DNA from: CAMCXT01 sp046302715
Lineage (GTDB): Bacteria; Bacteroidota; Bacteroidia; M30B66
Reading direction: 5' to 3'
NCBI GenBank assembly: GCA_046302715.1
Contig: JBKCHQ010000159.1
Coordinates: forward strand, 1-11,597
Length of the DNA: 11,597 bases
The position numbers and the translations under genes were made by a program. The notes below the pieces were generated by a model. The model made no database searches, was not told where the DNA came from, and worked only from the letters and a program-made list of their open reading frames with translations. Of this stretch, positions 1-7,531 are shown piece by piece; within the stretch, counting starts at the first letter, position 1, and each line of letters opens with the position of its first letter.

Positions 1-366
1 AATATGCTCGTGGGTGATGCCCGAAACGATAGAATATTCCAGTGCGTGCGAAAAGGGGCCATGCCCAATATCATGCAGCAAAATTGCGGCATATACGCCG
101 TTTTCTTCGTCCTCTGTAATTTCATTGCCGCGGCTGCGCAAATGAATCACCGCCTGCTGCATTAAATGCAAGGCTCCCAAAGCATGATGGTAGCGGCTGT
201 GATGCCCGCCCGGATATACGTAATCGGTAAGACCCAACTGACGAATACGTCGTAAACGCTGAAACCAGGGATGCTCGATGAGGTCGAAAATAAAAGCATT
301 GGGAATGCTAATAAATCCATACACCGGATCGTTTATTATCTTTTTTTTGTTTTGCGTAAGGTTCAC
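1..366 (-). CDS. HD-domain phosphohydrolase, N-terminal part (runs off window)
   Basis: Reading leftward from a GTG at 366-364 gives 122 residues in one open frame to the window edge, so the C-terminal part is missing. The protein opens with a Bacteroidota-typical IINDPVYGFISIPN block, then WFQRLRRIRQLG at about residues 34-45. The HD-domain metal ligands are visible: a histidine near residue 61 in HHSRYHHALG and the His98-Asp99 pair in LLHDIGHGPFSHALE. The family (SAMHD1/dGTPase-like HD proteins) hydrolyses phosphoesters, often of nucleotides; the substrate here is unknown. The start is uncertain: a TTG lies two codons upstream, and no ATG in this frame fits the conserved N-terminus. The gene diverges from porX with 70 bases between starts. 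My recollection is that such HD genes often neighbour porX and lpxD in Bacteroidota, which would fit, but lpxD is not in view. Confidence 0.9.
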   Translation of the reverse strand, partial: MNLTQNKKKIINDPVYGFISIPNAFIFDLIEHPWFQRLRRIRQLGLTDYVYPGGHHSRYHHALGALHLMQQAVIHLRSRGNEITEDEENGVYAAILLHDIGHGPFSHALEYSIVSGITHEHI

Positions 367-376
367 GTACAATATG

Positions 377-409
377 ATTGCAAATTTGCAGTTTCTATGC
401 ACATATTTG
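377..409 (+). promoter_or_regulatory. Possible porX promoter with overlapping palindrome
   Basis: CATATTTG at 402-409 matches seven of eight positions of the Bacteroidota -7 element TAnnTTTG, and ATTG at 377-380 lies 21 bases upstream as a -33 candidate. This would start transcription about 20 bases before the porX ATG at 437. The 12-base perfect palindrome TGCAAATTTGCA at 379-390 overlaps the -33 candidate and could be an operator shared with the divergent HD gene. This is inference from sequence match alone, and one such palindrome is expected by chance every few kilobases. Confidence 0.3.
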
Positions 410-436
410 CAAGCGCCAAATTAGACAATAATCACC

Positions 437-1990
437 ATGGAAAAAATAAATATACTCTGGGCCGATGACGAGATTGAACTGCTGAAGCCACACATACTTT
501 TTCTTAAAGAAAAGGGCTACGATGTTGCAACAGCTTTATCGGGCAACGATGCCCTCGATATGGTGAAAGAGCGTGATTTCGACATTGTATTGCTCGACGA
601 AAATATGCCAGGAATATCGGGACTCGAAACGCTGGTTCGCATCAAACAAATCAGAAACGACCTTCCTGTAGTAATGATTACCAAGTCGGAGGAAGAGCAT
701 ATAATGGAAGATGCCATAGGCTCGCAAATTTCGGATTACCTCATCAAACCTGTAAATCCCAATCAAATCCTGCTTACCCTTAAAAAGAATCTTGAGAATA
801 AGCGGCTTATCCGCGAAAAAACATCATCGGCCTACCAGCAAGAATTTAGGCAAATTGGTATGACGCTCAGCGATCGGCTTAATTTTAACGAATGGAAAGA
901 GGTATATCAGAAACTGATATTCTGGGAGTTGGAATTATCGCGTAGCAAAGAAGAAGGGATGGAAGAAATTCTGCGTATGCAAAAATCGGAAGCCAATACG
1001 CAATTCAACAAGTATGTTATACAGCATTACACCAATTGGCTCAACGGTAAAGACCCTGAGCCGCCTCTGCTGTCGCATACCGTATTTCGCAGCAAGGTTG
1101 TGCCTGAAATTGATAAAGCAGAAACCACATTTTTGGTGTTGATTGATAATTTACGGTACGACCAATGGAAGGTAATTCAACCCATTATTTCGGAATATTT
1201 CAAGGTTGAAAGCGAAGATATGTACTGCTCCATTTTGCCTACTGCTACACAATATGCGCGAAATGCATTTTTTGCAGGCTTGATGCCCTCTGAAATTGAA
1301 AAACGCTACCCAAAACACTGGCTTAACGATGAAGATGAAGGAGGTAAAAATCTACATGAAGAATTTTTCATGCAGGAGCAATTAAAGCGTTTGGGTAAGG
1401 ATGTAAAATCGTCGTACACCAAGATTACCAACTTTCAATCGGGGAAAAAACTGGCCGAACAGATTCCCAATTTAATGAGCAATAAGTTTAATACTATAGT
1501 CTATAATTTTGTGGATATGCTTTCGCATGCCCGCACAGAGATGGAGGTAATACGGGAACTGGCCGACGACGAAAAGGCCTACCGCTCCATAACATTAAGT
1601 TGGCTCGAGCATTCGCCCCTACTCGACATTTTAAAGCAGATTTCGGAGCGCAAGGCGCGCCTAATTATCACCACCGATCATGGCACCATAAGGGTAACTG
1701 AGCCCAGCCGAATTGTGGGCGATAAAAACACCAATACCAATTTGCGCTACAAACAAGGCAAGAACCTCAATTATGAGCGAAAAGATGTGTTTGAAGTAAA
1801 AAATCCGGCCGACATCTATATGCCTAGACAGCACGTAAGCACGGCCTTTGTATTTGCAAAGGAGGATAAGTTTTTTGCCTACCCCAACAATTACAATTAC
1901 TACGTAAATTATTATCGCAATACCTTTCAGCACGGCGGCATTTCGCTCGAAGAAATGTTAATTCCGTTTATTACACTGAGCAGTAAATAG
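437..1990 (+). CDS. porX: PorX-type T9SS response regulator with PglZ domain
   Basis: The 517-residue protein has an N-terminal receiver domain (about 1-120) with acidic pocket Asp10/Asp11, phosphoacceptor Asp54 in IVLLDENMPG, switch Thr82 and Lys104 in LIKP. After a helical linker comes a PglZ domain of the alkaline phosphatase superfamily (about 205-517). All expected catalytic and metal-binding positions are visible: Asp237, nucleophile-type Thr271 in SILPTATQYAR, Asp360 and His364 in NFVDMLSHAR, Asp414-His415 in TTDHG, and His499. This architecture and length match PorX, which with the sensor kinase PorY controls type IX secretion genes, acts with an ECF sigma factor (SigP), and has phosphodiesterase activity on oligonucleotides. 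No DNA-binding domain is present, as in the family. The ATG at 437 places the receiver at the very N-terminus. The protein appears intact; porY is not in this window. Confidence 0.95.
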   Translation: MEKINILWADDEIELLKPHILFLKEKGYDVATALSGNDALDMVKERDFDIVLLDENMPGISGLETLVRIKQIRNDLPVVMITKSEEEHIMEDAIGSQISDYLIKPVNPNQILLTLKKNLENKRLIREKTSSAYQQEFRQIGMTLSDRLNFNEWKEVYQKLIFWELELSRSKEEGMEEILRMQKSEANTQFNKYVIQHYTNWLNGKDPEPPLLSHTVFRSKVVPEIDKAETTFLVLIDNLRYDQWKVIQPIISEYFKVESEDMYCSILPTATQYARNAFFAGLMPSEIEKRYPKHWLNDEDEGGKNLHEEFFMQEQLKRLGKDVKSSYTKITNFQSGKKLAEQIPNLMSNKFNTIVYNFVDMLSHARTEMEVIRELADDEKAYRSITLSWLEHSPLLDILKQISERKARLIITTDHGTIRVTEPSRIVGDKNTNTNLRYKQGKNLNYERKDVFEVKNPADIYMPRQHVSTAFVFAKEDKFFAYPNNYNYYVNYYRNTFQHGGISLEEMLIPFITLSSK

Positions 1991-2047
1991 TATTGGGGCA
2001 ATTATCATTTGAATAATGGAATTGGCTGAAAACAAAATATCAGAAAT

Positions 2048-2461
2048 ATGATTCCCGAAAAAATAAAAATATCAGCAATCGTTTCGGCCGAAAAGCCAAA
2101 AGTTTGGAACCTTTACACCCAACCTGAACACATTACGCAGTGGAATTTTGCCGATCCTAGCTGGCATTGCCCCAAAGCCTCAAATGATATGGCCGTTGGT
2201 GGGCAATATATAGCCCGAATGGAAGCCCGAGACGGAAGTTACGGTTTTGACTTTGAGGCGGTTTATACCGAAATTATTGCGCATAATAGTTTCACCTACG
2301 AATTTGGCGGCCGTTTTGCTACGATTGAATTTAATGACTCGGATGGTAAAACAGAGGTAACCGTTAACTTCGATCCTGAAACCGAAAACCCCGTTGAATT
2401 GCAGCGAGCAGGCTGGCAAGCGATATTAAATAACTTTAAAACGTATTGCGAAACGCAGTAA
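2048..2461 (+). CDS. SRPBCC / AHSA1-like small-molecule-binding protein
   Basis: This 137-residue soluble protein has the layout of the START-like SRPBCC fold. An N-terminal beta strand (KIKISAIV, 5-12) is followed by a helix with the family signature KVWNLYTQPEHITQWNFA (18-35), then a run of antiparallel strands with GGQYIARME near 51-59 and FDFEAVYTEI near 67-76, and a long C-terminal helix (about 115-134) with GWQAILNNFKTY. AHSA1/YndB-type members bind hydrophobic ligands in the cavity under the long helix, and few have known ligands. No catalytic residues can be assigned. It starts 57 bases after the porX stop on the same strand, so it may be co-transcribed, but nothing shows a functional link to secretion. 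There is no signal peptide, so it is probably cytoplasmic. Confidence 0.85.
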   Translation: MIPEKIKISAIVSAEKPKVWNLYTQPEHITQWNFADPSWHCPKASNDMAVGGQYIARMEARDGSYGFDFEAVYTEIIAHNSFTYEFGGRFATIEFNDSDGKTEVTVNFDPETENPVELQRAGWQAILNNFKTYCETQ

Positions 2462-2475
2462 TTAAACGCAAAAAC

Positions 2476-2560
2476 AAGAGGGGCAATTATAATGTTGTTG
2501 ACTAACTGTAAACAATTCAATAACGAAGAAATCTAAACATCCCTCTTCTTTTTTCGTTTT
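2476..2560 (+). terminator. Possible terminator or leader hairpin before ubiD
   Basis: AAGAGGG at 2476-2482 pairs exactly with CCCTCTT at 2541-2547, and the second arm is followed by a T-rich tract up to about 2565. The 58-base loop is long for a simple intrinsic terminator, although a smaller stem (TTGTT with AACAA) can form inside it. It could end the porX/SRPBCC transcript or act as a leader structure just ahead of the ubiD start at 2572. This is weak structural evidence only. Confidence 0.3.
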
Positions 2561-2571
2561 ATTTTCGCAAA

Positions 2572-4389
2572 ATGGGGTATAAAAATTTAGCACAGTGTGT
2601 TGCCGATCTCGAACGATACGGCCATCTCAAACGCATTCGCGATGAGGTGGATCCATACCTCGAAATGTCGGCCATGCATCTAGAAGAATTTGAAGCGGGT
2701 GGCAAGGCCCTTTTGTTTGAACGGGTAAAGGGCTCAAAATTCCCCGCCGTTTCCAATCTTTTCGGCGATATTGATCGTGCCCGCTTTATTTTTAGAGATA
2801 CCTGGACCGATATTCAAAAGCTAATTGGCCTTAAAATCGATCCCACTCAAGCCCTCAAAAATCCGCTGAAATTTGCATCACTTCTTCCATTGGCTGTTTC
2901 GGCACTACCTAAACGTTCGGGTACATTAGCAGACTTTGAGGTATGTAAAATCTCTGATTTACCTCAAATTCAACACTGGCCCATGGATGGTGGAGCTTTT
3001 GTTACCCTGCCTGCTGTTTACACCGAAGATATTGACAAACCCGGAGTGATGCATTCCAATCTGGGTATGTATCGCATTCAGTTATCGGGCAACGATTACA
3101 TTACCGACCGTGAAATTGGCCTGCATTATCAACTGCATCGAGGCATTGGGGTGCATCAAACCAAAACCAATGCCCGTGGCTTACCGCTCAAGGTGAGTAT
3201 TTTTGTAGGCGGTCCGCCCTCGCTCATCGTTAGTGCGGTAATGCCCTTACCCGAAGGACTATCGGAACTGCCCTTTGCAGGAGCCTTAAATCGGCACAGG
3301 TTTCGCTATTTTTATGACAAAGAAGGTTTCTGTATTTCGAGCGATTCTGACTTTACCATAACGGGCGAGGTTTTTCCGAATGAAAATAAAGACGAAGGAC
3401 CTTTTGGCGACCATTTGGGATACTACAGCCTTAAACATCCTTTCCCGCTTATGCGGGTGCATAACGTATATTGCCGTAAAGGTGCCATTTGGCCATTTAC
3501 CGTAGTTGGGCGTCCGCCGCAGGAAGATACTGCCTTTGGCGCTTTAATTCACGAGCTCACCGGTTCGGCCGTGCGGCAGGAATTGCCCGGCGTTAAAGAA
3601 GTGCATGCCGTTGATGCTGCCGGCGTGCATCCATTATTACTGGCCATTGGCTCAGAACGCTACACGCCTTACCTTAACGGTAATAATCGTCCGGCCGAAT
3701 TGCTTACGCAAGCCAACCGCATATTAGGAACGGGCCAACTGAGTTTGGCCAAATGGCTTTTTATTGCTGCGGACACCGAAAATATTAGGCTTTCAACCAA
3801 GGATGAAGCGAGCTTTTTTAGGTTTATACTCGAACGGTTTGATCCTACACGCGATCTGCATTTTCATACACAAACCAGCATAGACACGCTCGATTATAGT
3901 GGCGAAGGATTGAATACAGGCTCTAAATTGGTTTGGGCGGCGTGTGGTCAAGCGCAGCGAAGTTTGGGAGAAAAAGTACCGCAATGGGAAAATTTTCCCG
4001 AAGGATTTAAAAATATGCACATAGCATTTAACGGAGCATTGGTGCTTGAAGGGCCCAAATTTACCACCTACGAAGCGGCAAAACTTGAATTGCAGCAGTT
4101 GTGCGCACACGTTCCGTCTCAATGGATTCATTCATTTCCGTTAATTACTCTATGCGATGATGCCGGGTTTACCGCTGCTGCTTTACGCAACTGGCTATGG
4201 GTTACGTTTACCCGATCGAATCCTTCGCACGATGTGTATGGCGTGGATGCAAATATTAACAACAAACATTGGGGCTGTAACGGCCCAGTAATTATTGATG
4301 CGCGCATCAAACCCTTTCATGCGCCTGCGGTAGAAATGCCCGAATCCATACTTGAAAAAGCTAAAGAGAGGCTCGGCAAAAAGCTTTAG
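2572..4389 (+). CDS. UbiD-family prenylated-FMN decarboxylase
   Basis: This is a 605-residue UbiD-family protein. The family carries out reversible decarboxylation of aromatic or unsaturated acids using prenylated FMN made by a UbiX partner, with Mn2+ and K+. Key elements are visible: SNLGMYRIQ (162-170) with the metal-ligand Asn163 and Arg168, and DEGPFGDHLGYY (274-285) with Glu275 and Asp280, giving the Arg-Glu-Glu/Asp catalytic set seen in UbiD and Fdc1. The FVGGPPSLIVSA block (211-222) is also typical. At about 600 residues it is longer than E. coli UbiD (about 500), as I recall for many Bacteroidota homologues. These are often annotated as menaquinone-biosynthesis decarboxylases, which is plausible because Bacteroidota use menaquinone, but the substrate cannot be read from sequence. 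No ubiX is in the window. It starts 110 bases after the preceding gene. Confidence 0.93.
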   Translation: MGYKNLAQCVADLERYGHLKRIRDEVDPYLEMSAMHLEEFEAGGKALLFERVKGSKFPAVSNLFGDIDRARFIFRDTWTDIQKLIGLKIDPTQALKNPLKFASLLPLAVSALPKRSGTLADFEVCKISDLPQIQHWPMDGGAFVTLPAVYTEDIDKPGVMHSNLGMYRIQLSGNDYITDREIGLHYQLHRGIGVHQTKTNARGLPLKVSIFVGGPPSLIVSAVMPLPEGLSELPFAGALNRHRFRYFYDKEGFCISSDSDFTITGEVFPNENKDEGPFGDHLGYYSLKHPFPLMRVHNVYCRKGAIWPFTVVGRPPQEDTAFGALIHELTGSAVRQELPGVKEVHAVDAAGVHPLLLAIGSERYTPYLNGNNRPAELLTQANRILGTGQLSLAKWLFIAADTENIRLSTKDEASFFRFILERFDPTRDLHFHTQTSIDTLDYSGEGLNTGSKLVWAACGQAQRSLGEKVPQWENFPEGFKNMHIAFNGALVLEGPKFTTYEAAKLELQQLCAHVPSQWIHSFPLITLCDDAGFTAAALRNWLWVTFTRSNPSHDVYGVDANINNKHWGCNGPVIIDARIKPFHAPAVEMPESILEKAKERLGKKL

Positions 4390-4417
4390 TGGCTATCGTC
4401 ACCTCTTTCTTTAGGCT
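4359..4417 (+). terminator. Weak hairpin across the end of ubiD
   Basis: AGAGG (4367-4371) pairs with CCTCT (4402-4406), TAAAG (4362-4366) with CTTTA (4409-4413), and AGC (4359-4361) with GCT (4415-4417), with small bulges on the 3' side. The stem starts inside the last ubiD codons. There is no run of T after it, so it is at best a weak terminator or a stabilising 3' structure. Confidence 0.25.
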
Positions 4418-4791
4418 AATGAACAAAGACAATTTCTTCTTTTTGATCAGGTGTTTTCAAAAATTAAGCGAGCTTCATTTAATTTAAATGCATAAAATTT
4501 GAATCTAATTAGCTTGGTATTTAAATAATATCAGATTGCACATATTATCAATGATTCCGTGCCTACAAATAGCAGCTAGGGCCTGTTAACTATATCAGTC
4601 GATGAATATTAACTTGTATAATCGTTTTTAGTCAGCATTAAACTATAAACTGCTAGTGCATAATTACCACGAACTAGCTCCAGCAATTTTTTAAGGTATA
4701 TTACCCTTGTTTTTGAAAGAGTTTTTGGCTGAAATTCTCCAAACATGCCGACACGATACTTTCAGCATTAAAATCATAATTATAAAAATAG

Positions 4792-4813
4792 ATGTAACCC
4801 TGGTAGGTTACAT
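4792..4813. repeat. Perfect 8-bp inverted repeat with 6-base loop
   Basis: ATGTAACC at 4792-4799 is the exact reverse complement of GGTTACAT at 4806-4813, with CTGGTA between them. It lies in otherwise featureless AT-rich DNA and could form an RNA hairpin or bind a dimeric protein. Arms of this size occur about once by chance in a window this long, so function is only possible. Confidence 0.5.
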
Positions 4814-4970
4814 TAAAATGGAGATTGTGATTCTACCCCCACTTGGTGGACATAAAAAATAGTTATCTTCATATACTTCTGATTATGTGGCATTAACGTA
4901 TTTAATTATGGCAAATAATTTCCCTCTAATGGCCAATTCTTACATCCGCAGGCAAGTAGTTTTTTGTTGA

Positions 4971-5001
4971 TTTTACAAGGGTTTTAGTCGAAGTAGGTTT
5001 G
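4971..5001 (+). promoter_or_regulatory. Bacteroidota-type promoter for the PKD gene
   Basis: TAGGTTTG at 4994-5001 matches the Bacteroidota -7 consensus TAnnTTTG at every fixed position. The -33 element is weak: TTTTA at 4971-4975 has the right spacing, whereas the better TTTG/TTG matches at 4963-4969 are a few bases too far away. Transcription would begin near 5008, leaving about 16 A-rich bases before the ATG at 5024. This supports 5024 rather than 5015 as the start codon. Confidence 0.45.
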
Positions 5002-5023
5002 ATGAGCATAAAAAATGTACATC

Positions 5024-5722
5024 ATGAAAACACACCTACTACCCGTTTACGCCGCCATCGTATTGAGCGGCCTTAGCAGTTCAAGTTTAATGGCACAATC
5101 ACCTAATGATGGAGCTTTAGCCTATCAAGGCGAATCGTTTCTCGGCGAGCTTACGGCCGACTATGAGCGAAGGAAAGCCGTTGAATTTAATGCGCAGGAT
5201 CTTGAAATAAAAACATCAGCCTTATACGTAGATTTAAAAACATCAGGCGAAGTTGAATTTTCGGCACGTAGCGGATGGGCCAATCAGTTTATTTGGAAGT
5301 TTGGCGATGGCGAAATTGCCAGTGGCGTTCAATATGTTAAGCATGCATTCGACAAGCCCGGCACCTATAAAGTAACGCTGATTGCCAGCAACGACGAAGC
5401 ATCGGCAAAAAAGCAAATAGAAGTTACCGTGGTGGACACCCACCAACCGCTCGAGCTCGAAGAAATGGAGCATTTTATTGTGTTTCCACAAAACAATAAA
5501 CTTGAAACCGATATAAAGTTAAATCTGCCTAAACGCGAACGTAAACTCAGATTTCAGGTTCAGGATGTAAAAGGCAACCAGGTGTTTGAGCATTATGTGG
5601 GTCGTGTGGGTAAACGAGAAACTATTAGAGTGGATTTACAGAATTTACCAGACGGTAAATATTACGCAGTACTAAAAGGAAAGAAATTCTCGATGGTATC
5701 GCGATTAAGCGTAGTTCGGTAA
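5024..5722 (+). CDS. Secreted PKD-domain protein with T9SS-like C-terminus
   Basis: Starting at the ATG at 5024 gives 232 residues and a clean signal peptide: MKTH, a hydrophobic core (LLPVYAAIVLSG), then SSSSLMAQ, with likely cleavage near residue 24. An ATG at 5015 in the same frame would add only three residues and fits the promoter less well. Residues about 75-138 form a PKD domain, with the hallmark WKFGDG (91-96) and HAFDKPGTYKVTL (107-119). The last 80 or so residues (FIVFP, LRFQVQDVKGNQVF, IRVDLQNLPDGKYYAVLKG, then a basic end) follow the strand pattern of the type-A T9SS sorting domain, but the usual PNP motif is replaced by PQN. It is therefore a candidate T9SS cargo or an outer-membrane/periplasmic adhesion-like protein. 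It converges on the DUF2400 gene with six bases between stops and no visible terminator. Confidence 0.85.
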   Translation: MKTHLLPVYAAIVLSGLSSSSLMAQSPNDGALAYQGESFLGELTADYERRKAVEFNAQDLEIKTSALYVDLKTSGEVEFSARSGWANQFIWKFGDGEIASGVQYVKHAFDKPGTYKVTLIASNDEASAKKQIEVTVVDTHQPLELEEMEHFIVFPQNNKLETDIKLNLPKRERKLRFQVQDVKGNQVFEHYVGRVGKRETIRVDLQNLPDGKYYAVLKGKKFSMVSRLSVVR

Positions 5723-5728
5723 TTTGAT

Positions 5729-6508
5729 TTACGATTTGGAACGGCTAATTTTTTCGTTCACGCCCATTCCAAAAAGTGCAAAATCGTAGCGCACCGGATC
5801 TATCGGATCAAATTGCCTCAACGAAGCTGTAAGTTCCTCCACTGCCTGCCAATCGTTTGCATTTCGAGTTAGCAAACCTAATGAACGTGCAGTTGTACCG
5901 GAATGTACATCAAGCGGTATTCTTAAATCAGATGGAGCCAAGCACGACCAAATACCAAAATCAACACCGCGTTGATCTTTACGAACCATCCAACGAAGAA
6001 ACATATTTAGGCGTTTAGCCGCAGAACCAGCTTCAGGATTGGCAACATGTTTAAGATGGCGTTCGGGCGGATTCGCTCCCAAAAAAGCGGTTCGAAACTT
6101 AACAATAGCCTCAAAAGCATTGCCTGAAGATGTTTCAAATAAACGTTCCAACGAACCATGCACGCTGTAAATATGCTGAAGTCGTTCAATGAAAAATATA
6201 GCATCAGCCCCATTAAAGGTGCGATGCACAAAAGGCAAAAAGCGCTTGCGTTCTTTTGCCGTATGATTAATAATAAAATCAGCCGGACGGCCGTCCATCC
6301 ATTCGATGAGCTTCTCGGCATTGGCAATGAGTGTTTTTCGTTGGCCCCAGGCAATGGTAGCCGCTAAAAAACCTGATATTTCACGATCCGCTTTGCTTTC
6401 AAAACGATGTGGTATGCAAATAGGATCATTCTCAATAAACGAAATGCGATTGTAGGCATTTGCTTTCTCCTCAAGAATTTCGGCACATTCGGCGTGCGTA
6501 AGACGCAT
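5729..6508 (-). CDS. TIGR02757/DUF2400 family protein, possible HhH-GPD-like
   Basis: This 259-residue protein matches the TIGR02757/DUF2400 pattern: FIENDPICIPHRF (24-36), DREISGFLAATIAWGQR (41-57), AAKRLNMFLRWMVR (163-176), VDFGIWS (182-188), IPLDVH (197-202) and FDPIDPVRYDFALFGMG (233-249). No function is firmly established for the family as far as I know. The segment IPLDVH followed by ARSLGLL resembles the catalytic Asp region of HhH-GPD DNA glycosylases (VPVDVH in OGG1), and Lys165 in the preceding AAKR segment could correspond to the OGG1-type lysine. A base-excision role is therefore an inference, not an identification. It is last in the four-gene minus-strand run, starting four bases after the 202-residue protein's stop. 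The frame is intact and no signal peptide is present. Confidence 0.9.
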   Translation of the reverse strand: MRLTHAECAEILEEKANAYNRISFIENDPICIPHRFESKADREISGFLAATIAWGQRKTLIANAEKLIEWMDGRPADFIINHTAKERKRFLPFVHRTFNGADAIFFIERLQHIYSVHGSLERLFETSSGNAFEAIVKFRTAFLGANPPERHLKHVANPEAGSAAKRLNMFLRWMVRKDQRGVDFGIWSCLAPSDLRIPLDVHSGTTARSLGLLTRNANDWQAVEELTASLRQFDPIDPVRYDFALFGMGVNEKISRSKS

Positions 6509-6512
6509 TTAA

Positions 6513-7121
6513 TTATTCCTCCTCAAAAAAATCCTCGTCGTTCAGCACATTCCACGATTCGGGCAATGGCGCATTGGGTAATGCATTAATTCGAGAAACA
6601 ATTTCATCAATCACTTCGTCGAACTTAAGAAAAAGCTCGGTTTCGATGTCGCGATGCGGATAAAAGAAGATGCGTTCAATGGTTTGATTCCAAATATCGC
6701 GTATATATTCTTTGGTAATAATACTTTCTTGGGGCAAGGCCTCAAATCGTAATAGAACAGCATTAATAATCCAATCGGTATCGGGTTCGGCAATCCAGAA
6801 AATGGTATAAGACGCACCAAATAAATCCAAATCGGTAGTTTCACTTAGCAATGAAGCCGGAAACGTATCGAAGGTAAATTGACCATCCTGTATTTCCTCA
6901 TCCGAAAAACGCCATGATGCCAATTCGCGGGCTTCTTTCGATGGTAACAACTGAGCTTTAGGTATTTGATCGATTAATGGCTGAATTTGTTCGTTCCATT
7001 GTGCATCTTCAAACGTACTAACTTGATAACCAATACTTGAAACAAAGCGGGTGCGTGCATTTTTTAATAATATAAAGCCGGGTGCTTTATGCTGCTTTAC
7101 AAATTCCTGAAATGGTGTCAT
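6513..7121 (-). CDS. Uncharacterised 202-residue soluble protein
   Basis: I do not recognise this protein. It has 202 residues, no signal peptide and no membrane segment. A mixed N-terminal part (FQEFVKQHKAPGFILLKNAR, 4-23) is followed by alternating strands and loops around ASYTIFWIAEPDTDWIIN, then an amphipathic C-terminal helix (about 160-180) and a strongly acidic end (NDEDFFEEE). It is coded between the single-domain response regulator (12 bases upstream) and the DUF2400 gene (4 bases downstream), so it is very probably co-transcribed with both. The low-complexity acidic end and the lack of catalytic motifs suggest a binding or adaptor role, but that is a guess. Codon use looks like its neighbours and nothing suggests degradation. 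Confidence 0.85.
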   Translation of the reverse strand: MTPFQEFVKQHKAPGFILLKNARTRFVSSIGYQVSTFEDAQWNEQIQPLIDQIPKAQLLPSKEARELASWRFSDEEIQDGQFTFDTFPASLLSETTDLDLFGASYTIFWIAEPDTDWIINAVLLRFEALPQESIITKEYIRDIWNQTIERIFFYPHRDIETELFLKFDEVIDEIVSRINALPNAPLPESWNVLNDEDFFEEE

Positions 7122-7133
7122 TATGTGGTAATT

Positions 7134-7529
7134 TCAACTTTTTAGGGCAAGCACGGCCTCATGCCGTAGAATCTCCTCTAAATTTTCTACCGTGAAGGGT
7201 TTACCAAAAAAGCCAAATACTTGAGGGTAGTCTCTTGATTTTAAAAAATCATCCGGATTTACCGATGTTGTTACCAATACCACTGCCAGCTTACAGCCAC
7301 TTTCTTTGGTATTGAGCTCATCGAGAAATTCCCATCCATCCATAATAGACATTGTAAGGTCTAATAATACCAAATACGAGTTATCGGGCGTATTATTAGC
7401 ATATATAAAATCACTCACCGCCTGACCATTATTGAATTTATGCAATTGTGTATCAGGCAAGACTTTATTTACGACCCTTTCATGAAGCATCGTGGTTACT
7501 AAATCATCTTCGACTAATAATATTTCCAT
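7134..7529 (-). CDS. Single-domain response regulator (CheY-like)
   Basis: This 131-residue protein is a receiver domain alone, without an output domain. The acidic pocket (EDD, 7-9), phosphoacceptor Asp57 in LVLLDLTM, switch Thr87 in LVTTS, and Lys110-Pro111 in FFGKPF are all present, so it should be phosphorylatable. The MDGWEFLDEL segment after Asp57 is typical of the Bacteroidota stand-alone receivers often found next to PAS proteins. A serine replaces the more usual Pro/Asn in the LTMSIMDG turn. It starts two bases after the stop of the PAS/HisKA protein, so the two are almost certainly co-expressed and form a likely phosphotransfer pair. The output is unknown; downstream partners could be the 202-residue or DUF2400 proteins, though this is only suggested by the operon. 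Confidence 0.95.
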   Translation of the reverse strand: MEILLVEDDLVTTMLHERVVNKVLPDTQLHKFNNGQAVSDFIYANNTPDNSYLVLLDLTMSIMDGWEFLDELNTKESGCKLAVVLVTTSVNPDDFLKSRDYPQVFGFFGKPFTVENLEEILRHEAVLALKS

Positions 7530-7531
7530 GG

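Larger units (their letters stand above)
4390..5023. other. AT-rich intergenic stretch with no convincing gene
   Basis: No open frame with a recognisable product is present on either strand. The stretch is visibly more AT-rich than its neighbours. It contains a perfect 8-base inverted repeat (4792-4813), a shorter one (AATTAT/ATAATT around 4904-4920), and a promoter-like element near its right end. Two short stretches loosely resemble insertion-sequence ends (about 4578-4592 and 4832-4852), but no transposase fragment lies between them. It could hold a decayed gene, a small RNA, or a long regulatory leader for the PKD gene; I cannot choose between these. Confidence 0.5.

Noticed and set aside
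271..468. A 65-residue plus-strand frame crossing into porX
   Set aside because: It is antisense to the clear HD-domain gene and overlaps the porX start; its translation looks like no protein family.
1995..2490. GGGGCAATTAT occurs just after two consecutive stop codons (1995-2005 and 2480-2490)
   Set aside because: Repeated 11-mers are expected by chance many times in a window this size, and the flanking bases do not match.
2180..2520. Minus-strand frames opposite the SRPBCC gene
   Set aside because: They are shadows of a recognisable plus-strand family protein and show no protein-like conservation.
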